Assembly (NCBI RefSeq): GCF_007829525.1
Contig: NZ_VLJP01000078.1
Location: 44,124 to 108,123, forward strand
Direction: 5' to 3'
From: Mesorhizobium sp. J18
GTDB taxonomy: Bacteria; Pseudomonadota; Alphaproteobacteria; Rhizobiales; Rhizobiaceae
Length of the DNA stretch: 64,000 nt
A program made the translations under genes and the position numbers. Positions 44,671-53,244 of this stretch are shown here, piece after piece. The notes beneath the pieces are model-generated. The model saw only the letters and a program-made list of their open reading frames with translations. It did no database searches and was not told the origin of the DNA. Position 1 is the stretch's first letter, and every line of letters starts with the position of its first letter.

Positions 44671-46446
44671 TCAGGCGGCCGAAAGGATGGAAGCGGCGGC
44701 GGACAGGCTTTCCGCGCCGCCGATGACGCGATCCTTGAGCGCCCCTGTCTCGCCGGCGAGATTTTCTGCGAAGAAGCGGCAAAGCCGTGCCTGCCTTTCG
44801 TCTCCGCCGGCCACCGCCCCGCGCCCGATCAGCGCTCCGCCGGCGGCGAGCGAGAAAAGGCGCAGATAGGGCGTAGCACCCGCGAGTGCCGTTTCCATGC
44901 GGCCATTGGCAAGCTCGCCCTGGATGAAGCGGGTTGCTTCTTCAAGATCCTTCAGTGCCGTTTCGAGACGCGTGGCGGCATCACCATATTCGGGCTTGTT
45001 GGACTGGCACACTGCTTCGGCATCCTTGCGCAGTTCGGCGATGAAACCATGCACATGCTCGCCGCCCGATTGCGGCAGCTTGCGGGTCACGAGGTCGATC
45101 GCCTGTATGCCGTTGGTGCCCTCGTAGATCGGCGCGATGCGCGCATCGCGGTAGAGCGCGGCCGCGCCCGTTTCCTCGATGAAGCCCATGCCGCCATGGA
45201 TCTGGATGCCGATCGAGGCAACCTCGACGCCGATATCGGTCGGAAAGGCCTTGGCCAGCGGCGTCAGCAGATTGGCGCGCTCCTGCCAATACCGGCTTTC
45301 ATCGCCCTCGGTAGCCCGCGCCATGTCGGTCGCATGGGCGCAGGAATAGCAGATGGCGCGCGCCGCCTGCGTCAGGGCCTTCATGGTCAGTAGGTTGCGC
45401 TGCACGTCCGGATGGCCGACGATCGGGCTCATGCCCGAACCGGTCTCTCCCGGCGCGCGGCCCTGCCGTCGCTCCTGCGCATAGGCGAGCGCCTTCTGAT
45501 AGGCAGCCTCGGCCACCGCCACGCCCTGCATGCCGACCATCAGGCGCGCATTGTTCATCATGGTGAACATGCAGGCGAGCCCGCGATTTTCCTCGCCGAC
45601 GAGCCAGCCGATCGCGCCCGGCCTGTCGCCATATCTGCCGTCGCCATAGATCATGGTGCAGGTCGGCGAGGCGTGGATGCCGAGCTTGTGCTCGATGGAG
45701 GCGCAGACCACGTCGTTGCGCGGTCCCGGCGTGCCGTCCTCGTTCAGAAGGAATTTCGGTACGAGGAAGAGCGAGATGCCCTTGGTGCCGGCCGGCGCAT
45801 CCGGCAGGCGGGCAAGCACGAGATGAACGATATTGTCGGTGAAATCGTGCTCGCCGTAGGTGATGAAGATCTTCTGGCCGAAGATGCGATAGGTGCCATC
45901 GCCCACGGGCTCGGCGCGCGTGCGCAGCGCGTTGAGATCGGAGCCTGCCTGCGGCTCCGTCAGGTTCATGGTGCCCATCCATTCGCCGGAGACGAGCTTT
46001 TCCAGATAGGCGGATTTGAGTTCGTCGGAAGCATGCGCCTCGATAGCTTCTATCGCGCCCATGGTCAGCGTCGGGCCGAGGGCGAAGGCGAGCGAGCCGG
46101 AATTCCACATCTCGACGGCGGCCGCACCGAGCATCAGGGGAAGCCCCTGACCGCCGTGGCTTTCGGGCGCGGAAAGCGCATTCCAGCCACCCTCCCTCCA
46201 GCGGGCGTAAAGCTCTTTCCAGCCCGCCGGCATGGTGACCGAACCGTCCTTGAAGACCGCGCCCTGTTCGTCCCCGACCCGCGCCAGCGGCGCTACTTCC
46301 TCGCTGGCGAAACGGCCGGCCTCATGGAGGATCGCATCGACCAGATCTTCCGAAAGGTCACCGAAGCGGCCCTCTGCAAGGGCATTTGAAAGCCCGGCTA
46401 CATGCTTCAGCGTGTAGGCGATCTCGTCGACGGGGGCGCGATACAT
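44671..46446 (-). CDS. Acyl-CoA dehydrogenase, DmdC-like long type
   Basis: FAD-linked acyl-CoA dehydrogenase of 591 residues, longer than the common 380-residue type. The extra C-terminal domain is that of the group containing DmdC (3-methylmercaptopropionyl-CoA dehydrogenase). Landmarks are GTMNLTEPQAGSDLNALRT (substrate/FAD site), IQIHGGMGFIEETGAA, and the catalytic Glu442 in IYEGTNGIQAIDLVTRKL. Most such genes in bacteria without DmdB are for general acyl-CoA oxidation, so DMSP use is not claimed. ATG 46446 has AGGAGGAA upstream. First gene of a two-gene unit with the enoyl-CoA hydratase. Confidence 0.9.
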   Translation of the reverse strand: MYRAPVDEIAYTLKHVAGLSNALAEGRFGDLSEDLVDAILHEAGRFASEEVAPLARVGDEQGAVFKDGSVTMPAGWKELYARWREGGWNALSAPESHGGQGLPLMLGAAAVEMWNSGSLAFALGPTLTMGAIEAIEAHASDELKSAYLEKLVSGEWMGTMNLTEPQAGSDLNALRTRAEPVGDGTYRIFGQKIFITYGEHDFTDNIVHLVLARLPDAPAGTKGISLFLVPKFLLNEDGTPGPRNDVVCASIEHKLGIHASPTCTMIYGDGRYGDRPGAIGWLVGEENRGLACMFTMMNNARLMVGMQGVAVAEAAYQKALAYAQERRQGRAPGETGSGMSPIVGHPDVQRNLLTMKALTQAARAICYSCAHATDMARATEGDESRYWQERANLLTPLAKAFPTDIGVEVASIGIQIHGGMGFIEETGAAALYRDARIAPIYEGTNGIQAIDLVTRKLPQSGGEHVHGFIAELRKDAEAVCQSNKPEYGDAATRLETALKDLEEATRFIQGELANGRMETALAGATPYLRLFSLAAGGALIGRGAVAGGDERQARLCRFFAENLAGETGALKDRVIGGAESLSAAASILSAA

Positions 46447-46538
46447 ACCGGCAATTCCTCCTCTGCGGTGGGTTATATAAGCTAGCGGCAAACCGCATTG
46501 TGGGCCACCGCCGCTTGCCACAGTGAGCTAATTTCTTT

Positions 46539-46546
46539 TTACGTAA
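46539..46546. promoter_or_regulatory. TTACGTAA palindrome upstream of the acyl-CoA dehydrogenase
   Basis: An 8-bp palindrome in the 170-bp divergent region, 93 bp from the dehydrogenase start. Regulators of acyl-CoA catabolism such as LiuR bind sites with TTACGT arms, but a single short palindrome is weak evidence. Confidence 0.25.
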
Positions 46547-46615
46547 GGGTCAATCCAGGCCTGCATTGCCTTGAACCGCCAGTCGGAGCTAAAAGGGTAC
46601 GGCAAAGGATCGACA

Positions 46616-46873
46616 ATGCTCGCACGACCGGAAAAACATATCTGCATCGAATGCGGCAAGACCTTCGGCCGGCCCGATTTCGCCTATTATCACGGTGATA
46701 TCGCCCAGGGGCCGGCCTACTGGTCGGACCGGGGTATCCTGTGCTCCGCGCACTGCTCGATCGAGCACTACAAGAAGCGCGCGGCCGAAGGGACAGCGCC
46801 GCAGTATCCCGCGCCGGACCCGTTTGAGGACGCAAGTCTCGAACCCTTTTTCTTCAGCCGGTTTTCGAAGTAG
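46616..46873 (+). CDS. Small zinc-finger-like protein
   Basis: An 85-residue protein with CIECGKTF near the start and ILCSAHCSIEHYKKRA later, which may be four cysteine ligands for zinc (CX2C and CX3C). It contains RPDFAYYHGDIAQGPAYWSDRG between them. No family name was recognised. The ATG at 46616 is preceded by AAAGGA. Single gene, divergent from the acyl-CoA dehydrogenase and convergent with purD. Confidence 0.7.
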   Translation: MLARPEKHICIECGKTFGRPDFAYYHGDIAQGPAYWSDRGILCSAHCSIEHYKKRAAEGTAPQYPAPDPFEDASLEPFFFSRFSK

Positions 46874-46970
46874 GCTTTCTCTTCCCTCTGCAGTGGGATG
46901 CACTGTCGAGACCTGGGTTCCAAGTCTCTACGTAGCCGACGCCCGCCATCGACGACACTTGGGCCGACGT

Positions 46971-48251
46971 TCACTTCCCGGCCTTCTCCCGTTCCACCGC
47001 TCGCCAGCCGATGTCGCGGCGGCAGAAGCCGCCCGGCCAATCGATCCGGTCGACAGCGGCGTAGGCATGCTCGCGTGCCTCGGTGACGGTCGCGCCCGTG
47101 GCGGTCACATTGAGGACACGGCCGCCATTGGCGATGAGCGTGCCGTCGCGAAGCGCCGTGCCGGCATGGAATATCTCGACGCCATCCTCGGCAACCTCAT
47201 CCAAGCCGCTGATGACACTGCCCTTTTCCGGCGTGCCGGGATAGCCCTTGGCGGCCATCACGACTGTCAGCGCCGCCTCGTTCCGCCACTTCGCCGATAC
47301 GCCATCCAGCCTGCCTTCGGCAGAAGCCTGCAGAAGCGGCACGAGATCGTCCGCAAGGCGCATCATCAGCACCTGGCATTCCGGGTCGCCGAAGCGGACA
47401 TTGTATTCGATGAGCTTCGGGCCCTCGGCGGTAATCATCAGGCCGGCATAAAGGACGCCTGCAAAGGGGGAGCCCATTTCAGCCATGCCGCGCATGGTCG
47501 GCTCGACGGTCTCGCGCATGACACGGTCTATAAGTTCGTGCGTCATGACCGGGGCGGGCGAATAGGCGCCCATGCCGCCGGTGTTCGGTCCGGTGTCGCC
47601 TTCGCCGACCCGCTTGTGGTCCTGCGCCGTGCCGAAAGGCAGCGCGGTTCTGCCGTCACAGAGGCAGAAGAAGCTTGCTTCCTCGCCGGTGAGGAATTCC
47701 TCCACGACGACTTCGGCGCCTGCTTCCCCGAAGGAGCCTTCGAAGCAGTCATCAATCGCGGCAAGCGCCTCATCGACGGTCTGCGCCACCGTCACGCCCT
47801 TGCCGGCGGCAAGCCCGTCGGCCTTTATCACGATCGGCGCGCCCATGCGGCGCACATAGGCCTTGGCCTTGGGCGCATTGTTGAAGCGCTCATAGGCGGC
47901 GGTCGGGATGCCGTAGCGGGCACACAGGTCCTTGGTGAAGCCCTTCGATCCTTCCAGCCTTGCAGCCGCGGCGCCTGGCCCGAAGACCGCGATGCCGGCT
48001 TCGCGCAATGCGTCGGCAAGGCCCGCGACCAGCGGGGCCTCTGGCCCGACCACCACAAGCCCGATCTCGCGCGTTTTGCAGAAATCCGCCACGGCACCAT
48101 GATTGGCGACGTCGAGCGATACGCATTCGGCCAGTTTTGCAATGCCCGGATTGCCCGGCGCAGCATAGAGCTTCGTCAGCCTCGGCGAGGCCGCCAGCTT
48201 CCATGCAAGCGCATGCTCGCGCCCGCCCGAACCGATGAGAAGGATATTCAT
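46971..48251 (-). CDS. purD: Phosphoribosylamine-glycine ligase
   Basis: Second step of purine synthesis: joins glycine to phosphoribosylamine using ATP. ATP-grasp enzyme of 426 residues. Landmarks are [19 protein letters not shown] at the start, [33 protein letters not shown] (ATP site), [15 protein letters not shown], and [17 protein letters not shown], all typical. The ATG is preceded by GGGCGAGACAACC, a weak ribosome site. Stand-alone, as purD usually is in this group. Confidence 0.98.
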   Translation of the reverse strand: MNILLIGSGGREHALAWKLAASPRLTKLYAAPGNPGIAKLAECVSLDVANHGAVADFCKTREIGLVVVGPEAPLVAGLADALREAGIAVFGPGAAAARLEGSKGFTKDLCARYGIPTAAYERFNNAPKAKAYVRRMGAPIVIKADGLAAGKGVTVAQTVDEALAAIDDCFEGSFGEAGAEVVVEEFLTGEEASFFCLCDGRTALPFGTAQDHKRVGEGDTGPNTGGMGAYSPAPVMTHELIDRVMRETVEPTMRGMAEMGSPFAGVLYAGLMITAEGPKLIEYNVRFGDPECQVLMMRLADDLVPLLQASAEGRLDGVSAKWRNEAALTVVMAAKGYPGTPEKGSVISGLDEVAEDGVEIFHAGTALRDGTLIANGGRVLNVTATGATVTEAREHAYAAVDRIDWPGGFCRRDIGWRAVEREKAGK

Positions 48252-48349
48252 GGTTGTCTCGCCCGTTCATCGAACGGTTTTCGCCTATGGCGGCAGGCGA
48301 GGAATAGCAACCCCTTGATCGCATCCTGCCTTATTGTCCACCATCTGCT

Positions 48350-48574
48350 GTGACAGTTGCTCTCATACTGATTGCGGGTTCGGCGCAATGGCACATATCA
48401 AAATATGGGCATCGCGTGACTTCGCCGGAATGGTGGAAGCATCTCCGGTATGTAAAACGCCTGTTCTGGAAACGTCATCGCAAAGCCGAGCAACGCGAAG
48501 CGGCGGCGCGTCTTGCTCAACTCGGAGGTACCGAACCCCAGCTTGAAGAGCCGCGGCGGAATCGGCACGCTTGA
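48350..48574 (+). CDS. Possible small basic protein
   Basis: A 74-codon frame from a GTG, with the distinctive stretch SPEWWKHLRYVKRLFWKRHRK and an Arg/Glu-rich end. Such tryptophan-rich small basic proteins occur in related genomes, but the start is uncertain and the frame is short. It lies between divergent purD and ubiA, where a 350-bp gap would otherwise be empty. Confidence 0.35.
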   Translation: MTVALILIAGSAQWHISKYGHRVTSPEWWKHLRYVKRLFWKRHRKAEQREAAARLAQLGGTEPQLEEPRRNRHA

Positions 48575-48605
48575 CGCCCCACGATCCGCCTGCCACTCCA
48601 TCGGC

Positions 48606-49589
48606 ATGGAACAGATACAGACAAAAGGCATAAGGGGCCGCGTCGCCGATGCGCCGTCAGGCCACTGGGTCTACCGCGCCCTGCCGCGCTGGCTCTGGCC
48701 CTATGCACAGCTTGCGCGCTGGGACCGGCCGATCGGCTGGTGGCTGCTTCTGTGGCCATGCTGGTGGTCTGCGGCATTGGCCGCCAGCGCCTATGCCATA
48801 CCGGGCGAGCCGCTCGCCACGCTGCTGCCACCGGCATCGCATCTGCTCTATTTCCTTATCGGGGCGATCGCCATGCGCGGCGCCGGCTGTACCTATAACG
48901 ACCTTGTGGACCAGAATATCGATTCGGAGGTCGAGCGCACGCGCTCACGGCCTTTGCCGTCAGGGCAGGTCAGTCGCAAGCAGGCATGGGCCTTTCTCGT
49001 CCTGCAGGCACTGGCCGGTCTCGCCGTGCTGCTTCAATTCGGCAGCTTCGCCATCCTTCTCGGCATTCTTTCGCTGGCCGTGGTGGCGATCTATCCTTTC
49101 GCAAAGAGATTCACCAACTGGCCGCAATTCTTTCTCGGACTTGCATTTTCCTGGGGGGCGCTGATGGGCTGGGCGGCTCAGTTCGACGACCTCGATCTCG
49201 CGCCGGTGCTGCTCTATTTCGGCTCGATCCTGTGGGTCATCGGCTATGACACGCTCTATGCCCATCAGGACAAGGAAGACGACGCGCTGATCGGCGTGCG
49301 CTCCACCGCGCTTCTGTTCGGGCAGAACACGAAGCAATGGCTGATCGGACTCTATGGCGGCGCGTTGCTGTTCTTCGCCGTCGCCTTTGCCAATGCCGAG
49401 GTCCCCATGCCGGCCCTTGCGGGGCTGGTGGCCGCAGGGGCGCATATGGCGCGGCAGATCCGCATCCTCGATATCGACAATCCGGACCAGTGCCTGCGGC
49501 TCTTCAAGTCGAACTCGACGGTCGGCTGGCTGATCTTCCTCGGCCTCCTTGGCGGCGGCGTATGGGCCTATATCAGCCCCAATTTTTGA
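48606..49589 (+). CDS. ubiA: 4-hydroxybenzoate polyprenyltransferase
   Basis: Joins the polyprenyl tail to 4-hydroxybenzoate in ubiquinone synthesis. The 327-residue integral membrane protein has about eight helices. The first Asp-rich motif is NDLVDQNID (98-106, N-D-X2-D-X3-D) and the second is YDTLYAHQDKEDDALIGVRST. The start at 48606 is the first ATG after a purine-poor leader; the longer frame upstream is unlikely. With the polyprenyl synthase at 29.9 kb it supports ubiquinone formation. Confidence 0.94.
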   Translation: MEQIQTKGIRGRVADAPSGHWVYRALPRWLWPYAQLARWDRPIGWWLLLWPCWWSAALAASAYAIPGEPLATLLPPASHLLYFLIGAIAMRGAGCTYNDLVDQNIDSEVERTRSRPLPSGQVSRKQAWAFLVLQALAGLAVLLQFGSFAILLGILSLAVVAIYPFAKRFTNWPQFFLGLAFSWGALMGWAAQFDDLDLAPVLLYFGSILWVIGYDTLYAHQDKEDDALIGVRSTALLFGQNTKQWLIGLYGGALLFFAVAFANAEVPMPALAGLVAAGAHMARQIRILDIDNPDQCLRLFKSNSTVGWLIFLGLLGGGVWAYISPNF

Positions 49590-49592
49590 AGA

Positions 49593-50156
49593 TCACTGCC
49601 GGGCGACGATCTCCTCGCCGTCTATGACGAGGCGGAGACCGAGATCGCCGGTCTTGCGTCTGGCCAGGAAGCGCGGCCGGCGCGAGCGTATCGGATTTCC
49701 CTTGCGGCGTCCGGCGGGCGGCGCGGTCTTCACCTGACCCGCCGATTCCTCGAGCGTGCGTGCGACGCCGTCCGCCTCGATCAGCAGCATTGGCAGTCGA
49801 TAGGCTTCTGCCCATGCACGCCAGTCGGCTGCGACATCGTCCAGATCGTCGGCGACCAGCAGCGGCACCGATAGCATGGGGTCGCTGTGAAGGAATTCCA
49901 GCGTTACGGTGACGTTGCCACCGTCGTCCTCGATGGCACGCGCCGCCACGCCGAGAAAGGCGCGGGGCGGCAATGCGAAGGTCACCGGCAGGCCGCTCCG
50001 GCCGAGCCTGCGGCGCATGGTGACGCCCCGCTCCGCGATGGTGAAACTCACCTCGCCATAGTCGTCGTGGGTTGCGTAGCTGACCGCCTGCGGCAGTCGG
50101 AAGGGATCGAGCCGCATGTTACGGCCCGCCCATACCGGCATGACACCAGTGTTCAT
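49593..50156 (-). CDS. Conserved protein, DUF6101-like
   Basis: A 187-residue soluble protein known mostly from Hyphomicrobiales. The N-terminal half is beta-rich (MRLDPFRLPQAVSYATHDDYGEVSFTIAERG) and the C-terminal end is basic (GRRKGNPIRSRRPRFLARRK). No function is known. Convergent with ubiA (3-bp gap). The 5' side contains the two hairpins at 50181-50222. Confidence 0.75.
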   Translation of the reverse strand: MNTGVMPVWAGRNMRLDPFRLPQAVSYATHDDYGEVSFTIAERGVTMRRRLGRSGLPVTFALPPRAFLGVAARAIEDDGGNVTVTLEFLHSDPMLSVPLLVADDLDDVAADWRAWAEAYRLPMLLIEADGVARTLEESAGQVKTAPPAGRRKGNPIRSRRPRFLARRKTGDLGLRLVIDGEEIVARQ

Positions 50157-50180
50157 TCTCTGCGCCTTCCTGTTATTCCT

Positions 50181-50222
50181 GAGAGCCGGTCTTCCGGTTC
50201 TCTCCGGGCCGGTTTTCCGGCC
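50181..50222. repeat. Two tandem hairpins between DUF1344 and DUF6101-like genes
   Basis: Hairpin 1: GAGAGCCGG / CCGGTTCTC (50181-50202), one mismatch. Hairpin 2: GGCCGG-TTTT-CCGGCC (50207-50222), perfect. Both genes on either side are on the minus strand. The pair may end the DUF1344 transcript or mark the 5' leader of the DUF6101-like gene. No T tract follows on the minus strand. Confidence 0.6.
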
Positions 50223-50289
50223 TCGTTTGTATGGCGCGAGACTAGCGCCCGGTTCTTACCACCGGGCTTAGAAGTTCGGTTAAATTTTG

Positions 50290-50301
50290 CTGAGCGCTCA
50301 G
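50290..50301. repeat. 12-bp perfect palindrome CTGAGCGCTCAG
   Basis: Lies in the 214-bp gap between the DUF6101-like and DUF1344 genes, 134 bp upstream of the former. Could be a dimeric-protein site; no match to a named operator is claimed. Confidence 0.4.
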
Positions 50302-50370
50302 ATGGTTAGCGATTTCCGACCTGCGGAAAGGAATCCGAAACCGCCCTGCCGCAAGCCGGGAGGGCCGGCC

Positions 50371-50616
50371 TTACTCCGGCAGGACCATGTCGGTGATCTG
50401 CCGCACGCCGTCTTGCTCGCGATAGGCGATGACCACGTCCATTCCCTCCGACAGTGCGCTGATATCGATCTCGGCGGGCAGCTTGTAGGTGTTGCCGTCT
50501 TCCAGCGTGATGGTCATCTGCTCTTCGTCGATGCTGGTGATGTTTCCTTCGGTCTCTGCGGCCAGGGCCGAAGTCATCATCAATCCGAGAGCGAAGGCGG
50601 CAGCGACAAGACGCAT
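50371..50616 (-). CDS. Small secreted DUF1344 protein
   Basis: An 81-residue protein with a signal peptide (MRLVAAAFALGLMMTSALA) and a mature part ETEGNITSIDEEQMTITLEDGNTYKLPAEIDISALSEG, of the DUF1344 family, which is a small beta-barrel-like fold (OB or SH3-like). Found in Hyphomicrobiales; role unknown. ATG 50616 follows AGAGG. Confidence 0.85.
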   Translation of the reverse strand: MRLVAAAFALGLMMTSALAAETEGNITSIDEEQMTITLEDGNTYKLPAEIDISALSEGMDVVIAYREQDGVRQITDMVLPE

Positions 50617-50842
50617 CGAAGAACCTCTTTCCTGATATTGTCCTCGCGGGACGCGCAACTGGTTGGCTATGGAGAATCAACCACCACAATATGTCAAAAC
50701 TTATGTCACCACCCGTGTGGCTCGGGGAGCGATCATCTGTGGAACATGTCGCCGCCGCGGTCGATCTGATCGTTTGACCGACTGGTGAAACGCCAATAGA
50801 AGCGTGACGCGTAAAGCCGCCGACGGTCAGGAAACCGCATCC

Positions 50843-51940
50843 ATGTCGCACAACACCTTCGGGCATCTGTTCCGCGTCACCACCTGGGGTGAAAGCCACG
50901 GGCCGGCGATCGGCTGTGTGGTGGATGGCTGCCCGCCGGGCATCCGCTTCACCCTGGCCGAGATACAGGCCGAGCTCGATCGCCGCCGTCCTGGCAAATC
51001 GCGCTTCGTGACCCAGCGGCGCGAGCCCGACGAGGTGAGGGTGCTTTCCGGGGTTCTGATGGAGGATGACGGCGTGACCATGGTGACGACAGGCACGCCG
51101 GTTTCCATGATGATCGAGAATATCGACCAGCGATCCAAGGATTACGGAGAGATCGCCAACCGCTATCGCCCCGGCCACGCCGACTACACCTATGAGGTCA
51201 AATACGGCTTGCGGGACTATCGCGGCGGCGGCCGTTCGTCCGCGCGCGAGACCGCCATGCGTGTCGCAGCCGGTGCGCTGGCGCGAAAGGTCGTGCCCGG
51301 CATGAAGGTGCGCGGCGCGCTCATTTCCATGGGCGAAAAGGAGATCGACCGCAGCCGCTGGGACTGGGATTTTGTGGACAGCCCCGAAAACCCCTTCTTC
51401 ACGCCCGACCCGCAATCCGTGCCGGTCTTCACCGAATATCTCGACGGCATCCGCAAGGCTGGCTCCTCGGTTGGCGCGGTGATCGAAGTCGTGGCCGAGG
51501 GCGTGCCGGCAGGGCTCGGCGCACCGATCTATGCCAAGCTGGACCAGGACATCGCCTCCAACCTGATGTCGATCAATGCGGTCAAGGGCATCGAGATCGG
51601 CAACGGTTTTGCCGCGGCCCGCATCACCGGCGAGCAGAATGCCGACGAGATGCGCGCCGGCAACGAGGGCAAGCCGCGCTTCCTATCCAACAATGCCGGC
51701 GGCATACTCGGCGGCATCTCGACCGGTGAACCGATTGTGGCGCGCTTCGCGGTGAAGCCGACTTCCTCCATCCTCAATCCGCGCAGGTCCGTCGACCGGC
51801 AGGGCCAGGAGGTGGATATCGTCACCAAGGGCCGGCATGACCCCTGTGTCGGCATCCGCGCGGTGCCCATCGGCGAAGCCATGCTTGCCTGCGCCATCGC
51901 CGATCATTACCTGCGGCATCGGGGACAGACTGGGCGGTGA
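50843..51940 (+). CDS. aroC: Chorismate synthase
   Basis: Last step of the shikimate pathway, EPSP to chorismate, using reduced FMN. The 365-residue protein has [33 protein letters not shown] at the start, [39 protein letters not shown], and [25 protein letters not shown], the three signature regions. ATG 50843 is chosen at the conserved start. Upstream of ribBX, with a repeat-rich 116-bp spacer in between. Confidence 0.98.
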   Translation: MSHNTFGHLFRVTTWGESHGPAIGCVVDGCPPGIRFTLAEIQAELDRRRPGKSRFVTQRREPDEVRVLSGVLMEDDGVTMVTTGTPVSMMIENIDQRSKDYGEIANRYRPGHADYTYEVKYGLRDYRGGGRSSARETAMRVAAGALARKVVPGMKVRGALISMGEKEIDRSRWDWDFVDSPENPFFTPDPQSVPVFTEYLDGIRKAGSSVGAVIEVVAEGVPAGLGAPIYAKLDQDIASNLMSINAVKGIEIGNGFAAARITGEQNADEMRAGNEGKPRFLSNNAGGILGGISTGEPIVARFAVKPTSSILNPRRSVDRQGQEVDIVTKGRHDPCVGIRAVPIGEAMLACAIADHYLRHRGQTGR

Positions 51941-52048
51941 ATGGTGAATAGTAAAATGGTGAATGGAAAGGGCTTCGCCTTATGACTTCTGCATTTCGAG
52001 CCGGCCGTCCGGCGATCGCCATTCACCATTCACCATTCACCACTCACC
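51936..52048. repeat. GGTGAAT heptad inverted-repeat element between aroC and ribBX
   Basis: Three GGTGAAT copies are on the left (about 51936-51966, overlapping the aroC stop) and four of the reverse complement, ATTCACC-type, on the right (52019-52048), giving a long imperfect inverted repeat that encloses about 50 bp. The unit count suggests a variable-number repeat. The right block ends only 8 bp before the ribBX start and so covers its ribosome-binding region. Confidence 0.8.
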
Positions 52049-52056
52049 ACTGACCC

Positions 52057-53157
52057 ATGCCCTACGACCAGAAAAAGATCGTCGATGCCCTGCGTGCTTT
52101 CGAGTGCGGCGAAATCGTCGTCGTCATGGACGATGACGGGCGCGAGAACGAGGGCGACCTTATCGTCGCGGCAGTGCATTGCACGCCGGAAAAAATGGCC
52201 TTTATCGTTCGCCATACCTCCGGCATCGTCTGCGCGCCGATGACGCGGGACGACGCGCGCCGGCTGAACCTCACGCCGATGGTGGCCGATAACGACGCAC
52301 CGCACTCTACCGCTTTCACCGTCAGCGTCGACTTCAAGCACGGCACGACCACGGGCATTTCGGCGGAGGACCGCACGCTAACCGTCCGCAATCTCGCCAA
52401 TGGCAATGTCGGCGCCTCGGACTTCGTTCGCCCGGGCCATATTTTCCCGTTGGTCGCGCGCGAGGGCGGCGTGCTTATGCGCTCCGGCCATACGGAAGCG
52501 GCGGTCGATCTCTGCAAGCTCGCCGGACTGCCGCCGGTCGGCGTAATCTGTGAACTCGTCAACGACGACGGCACAGTGATGCGTGGGCCGCAGGTTACCG
52601 CCTTTGCCGAGAAACACGGGCTGAGGCAGGTTTCGGTGGCCGACCTCATTGCCTACCGCCAGCGTCAGGAGACGCTGGTCGAACGGGTCGCCAGTTTCGA
52701 CATCATGACCCATGGCGGCCCCGCCAGGGCGCACACTTACACGCTGCCCTGGGAGGTGATGCAGCATCTCGCCATCGTCTATGGCGACATCCGCGACGGT
52801 CACGACATTCCGGTGCGCCTGCAGTCGGAGGATGTGGTCACCGATGTCTTCGGCACCAAGGACCGGCTGCGCGAGGTGATGGCGAAGATGGCCGAGGCCA
52901 AGCGCGGCGTCATCGTCTATCTGCGCGAAGGTTCCGTCGGCGTCGCTCATCAGTCGCGGCAGCGGCCGGGCGCAGAGGGCCGGGAAACCCATGAGGAAGC
53001 TCTGCGCCGCGAGAGCGAATGGCGCGAGGTCGGGCTCGGTGCGCAGATTCTGAAGGATCTGGGCATCTCCTCGATCAGGCTGATCGCCTCGCGCGAGCGT
53101 CATTATATCGGCCTCGAGGGCTTCGGCATCGAGATCGCCTCGACGGAGATTCTCTGA
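52057..53157 (+). CDS. ribB: 3,4-dihydroxy-2-butanone 4-phosphate synthase with degenerate GTP cyclohydrolase II half (RibBX)
   Basis: Riboflavin precursor enzyme: ribulose 5-phosphate to dihydroxybutanone phosphate. The N-terminal RibB domain (1-205) is intact, with MDDDGRENEGDLI, TSGIVCAPMT, HSTAFTVSVDFKHGTTTGIS and RPGHIFPLVAREGGVLMRSGHTEAAVDL. The C-terminal half is RibA-like, but the zinc cysteines of GTP cyclohydrolase II (SECLTGD-LRCDC region) are replaced by SEDVVTDVFGTKDR, so it should not bind zinc. This two-part form is called RibBX and is typical of alphaproteobacteria. A true RibA is not in the window. Confidence 0.93.
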   Translation: MPYDQKKIVDALRAFECGEIVVVMDDDGRENEGDLIVAAVHCTPEKMAFIVRHTSGIVCAPMTRDDARRLNLTPMVADNDAPHSTAFTVSVDFKHGTTTGISAEDRTLTVRNLANGNVGASDFVRPGHIFPLVAREGGVLMRSGHTEAAVDLCKLAGLPPVGVICELVNDDGTVMRGPQVTAFAEKHGLRQVSVADLIAYRQRQETLVERVASFDIMTHGGPARAHTYTLPWEVMQHLAIVYGDIRDGHDIPVRLQSEDVVTDVFGTKDRLREVMAKMAEAKRGVIVYLREGSVGVAHQSRQRPGAEGRETHEEALRRESEWREVGLGAQILKDLGISSIRLIASRERHYIGLEGFGIEIASTEIL

Positions 53158-53244
53158 GGCCGCCTTGCCCAGTAGTCTGTTGAGCAGCCGCGCATACGCA
53201 GCTTCCGACATGGCCAAGACGCCGGATTGCGCCTATATCGGGGC

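Noticed and set aside
44671-46446. DMSP demethylation pathway based on the DmdC-like dehydrogenase
   Set aside because: No dmdA, dmdB or dmdD-specific neighbour is present; DmdC-like enzymes are widespread in general acyl-CoA oxidation.
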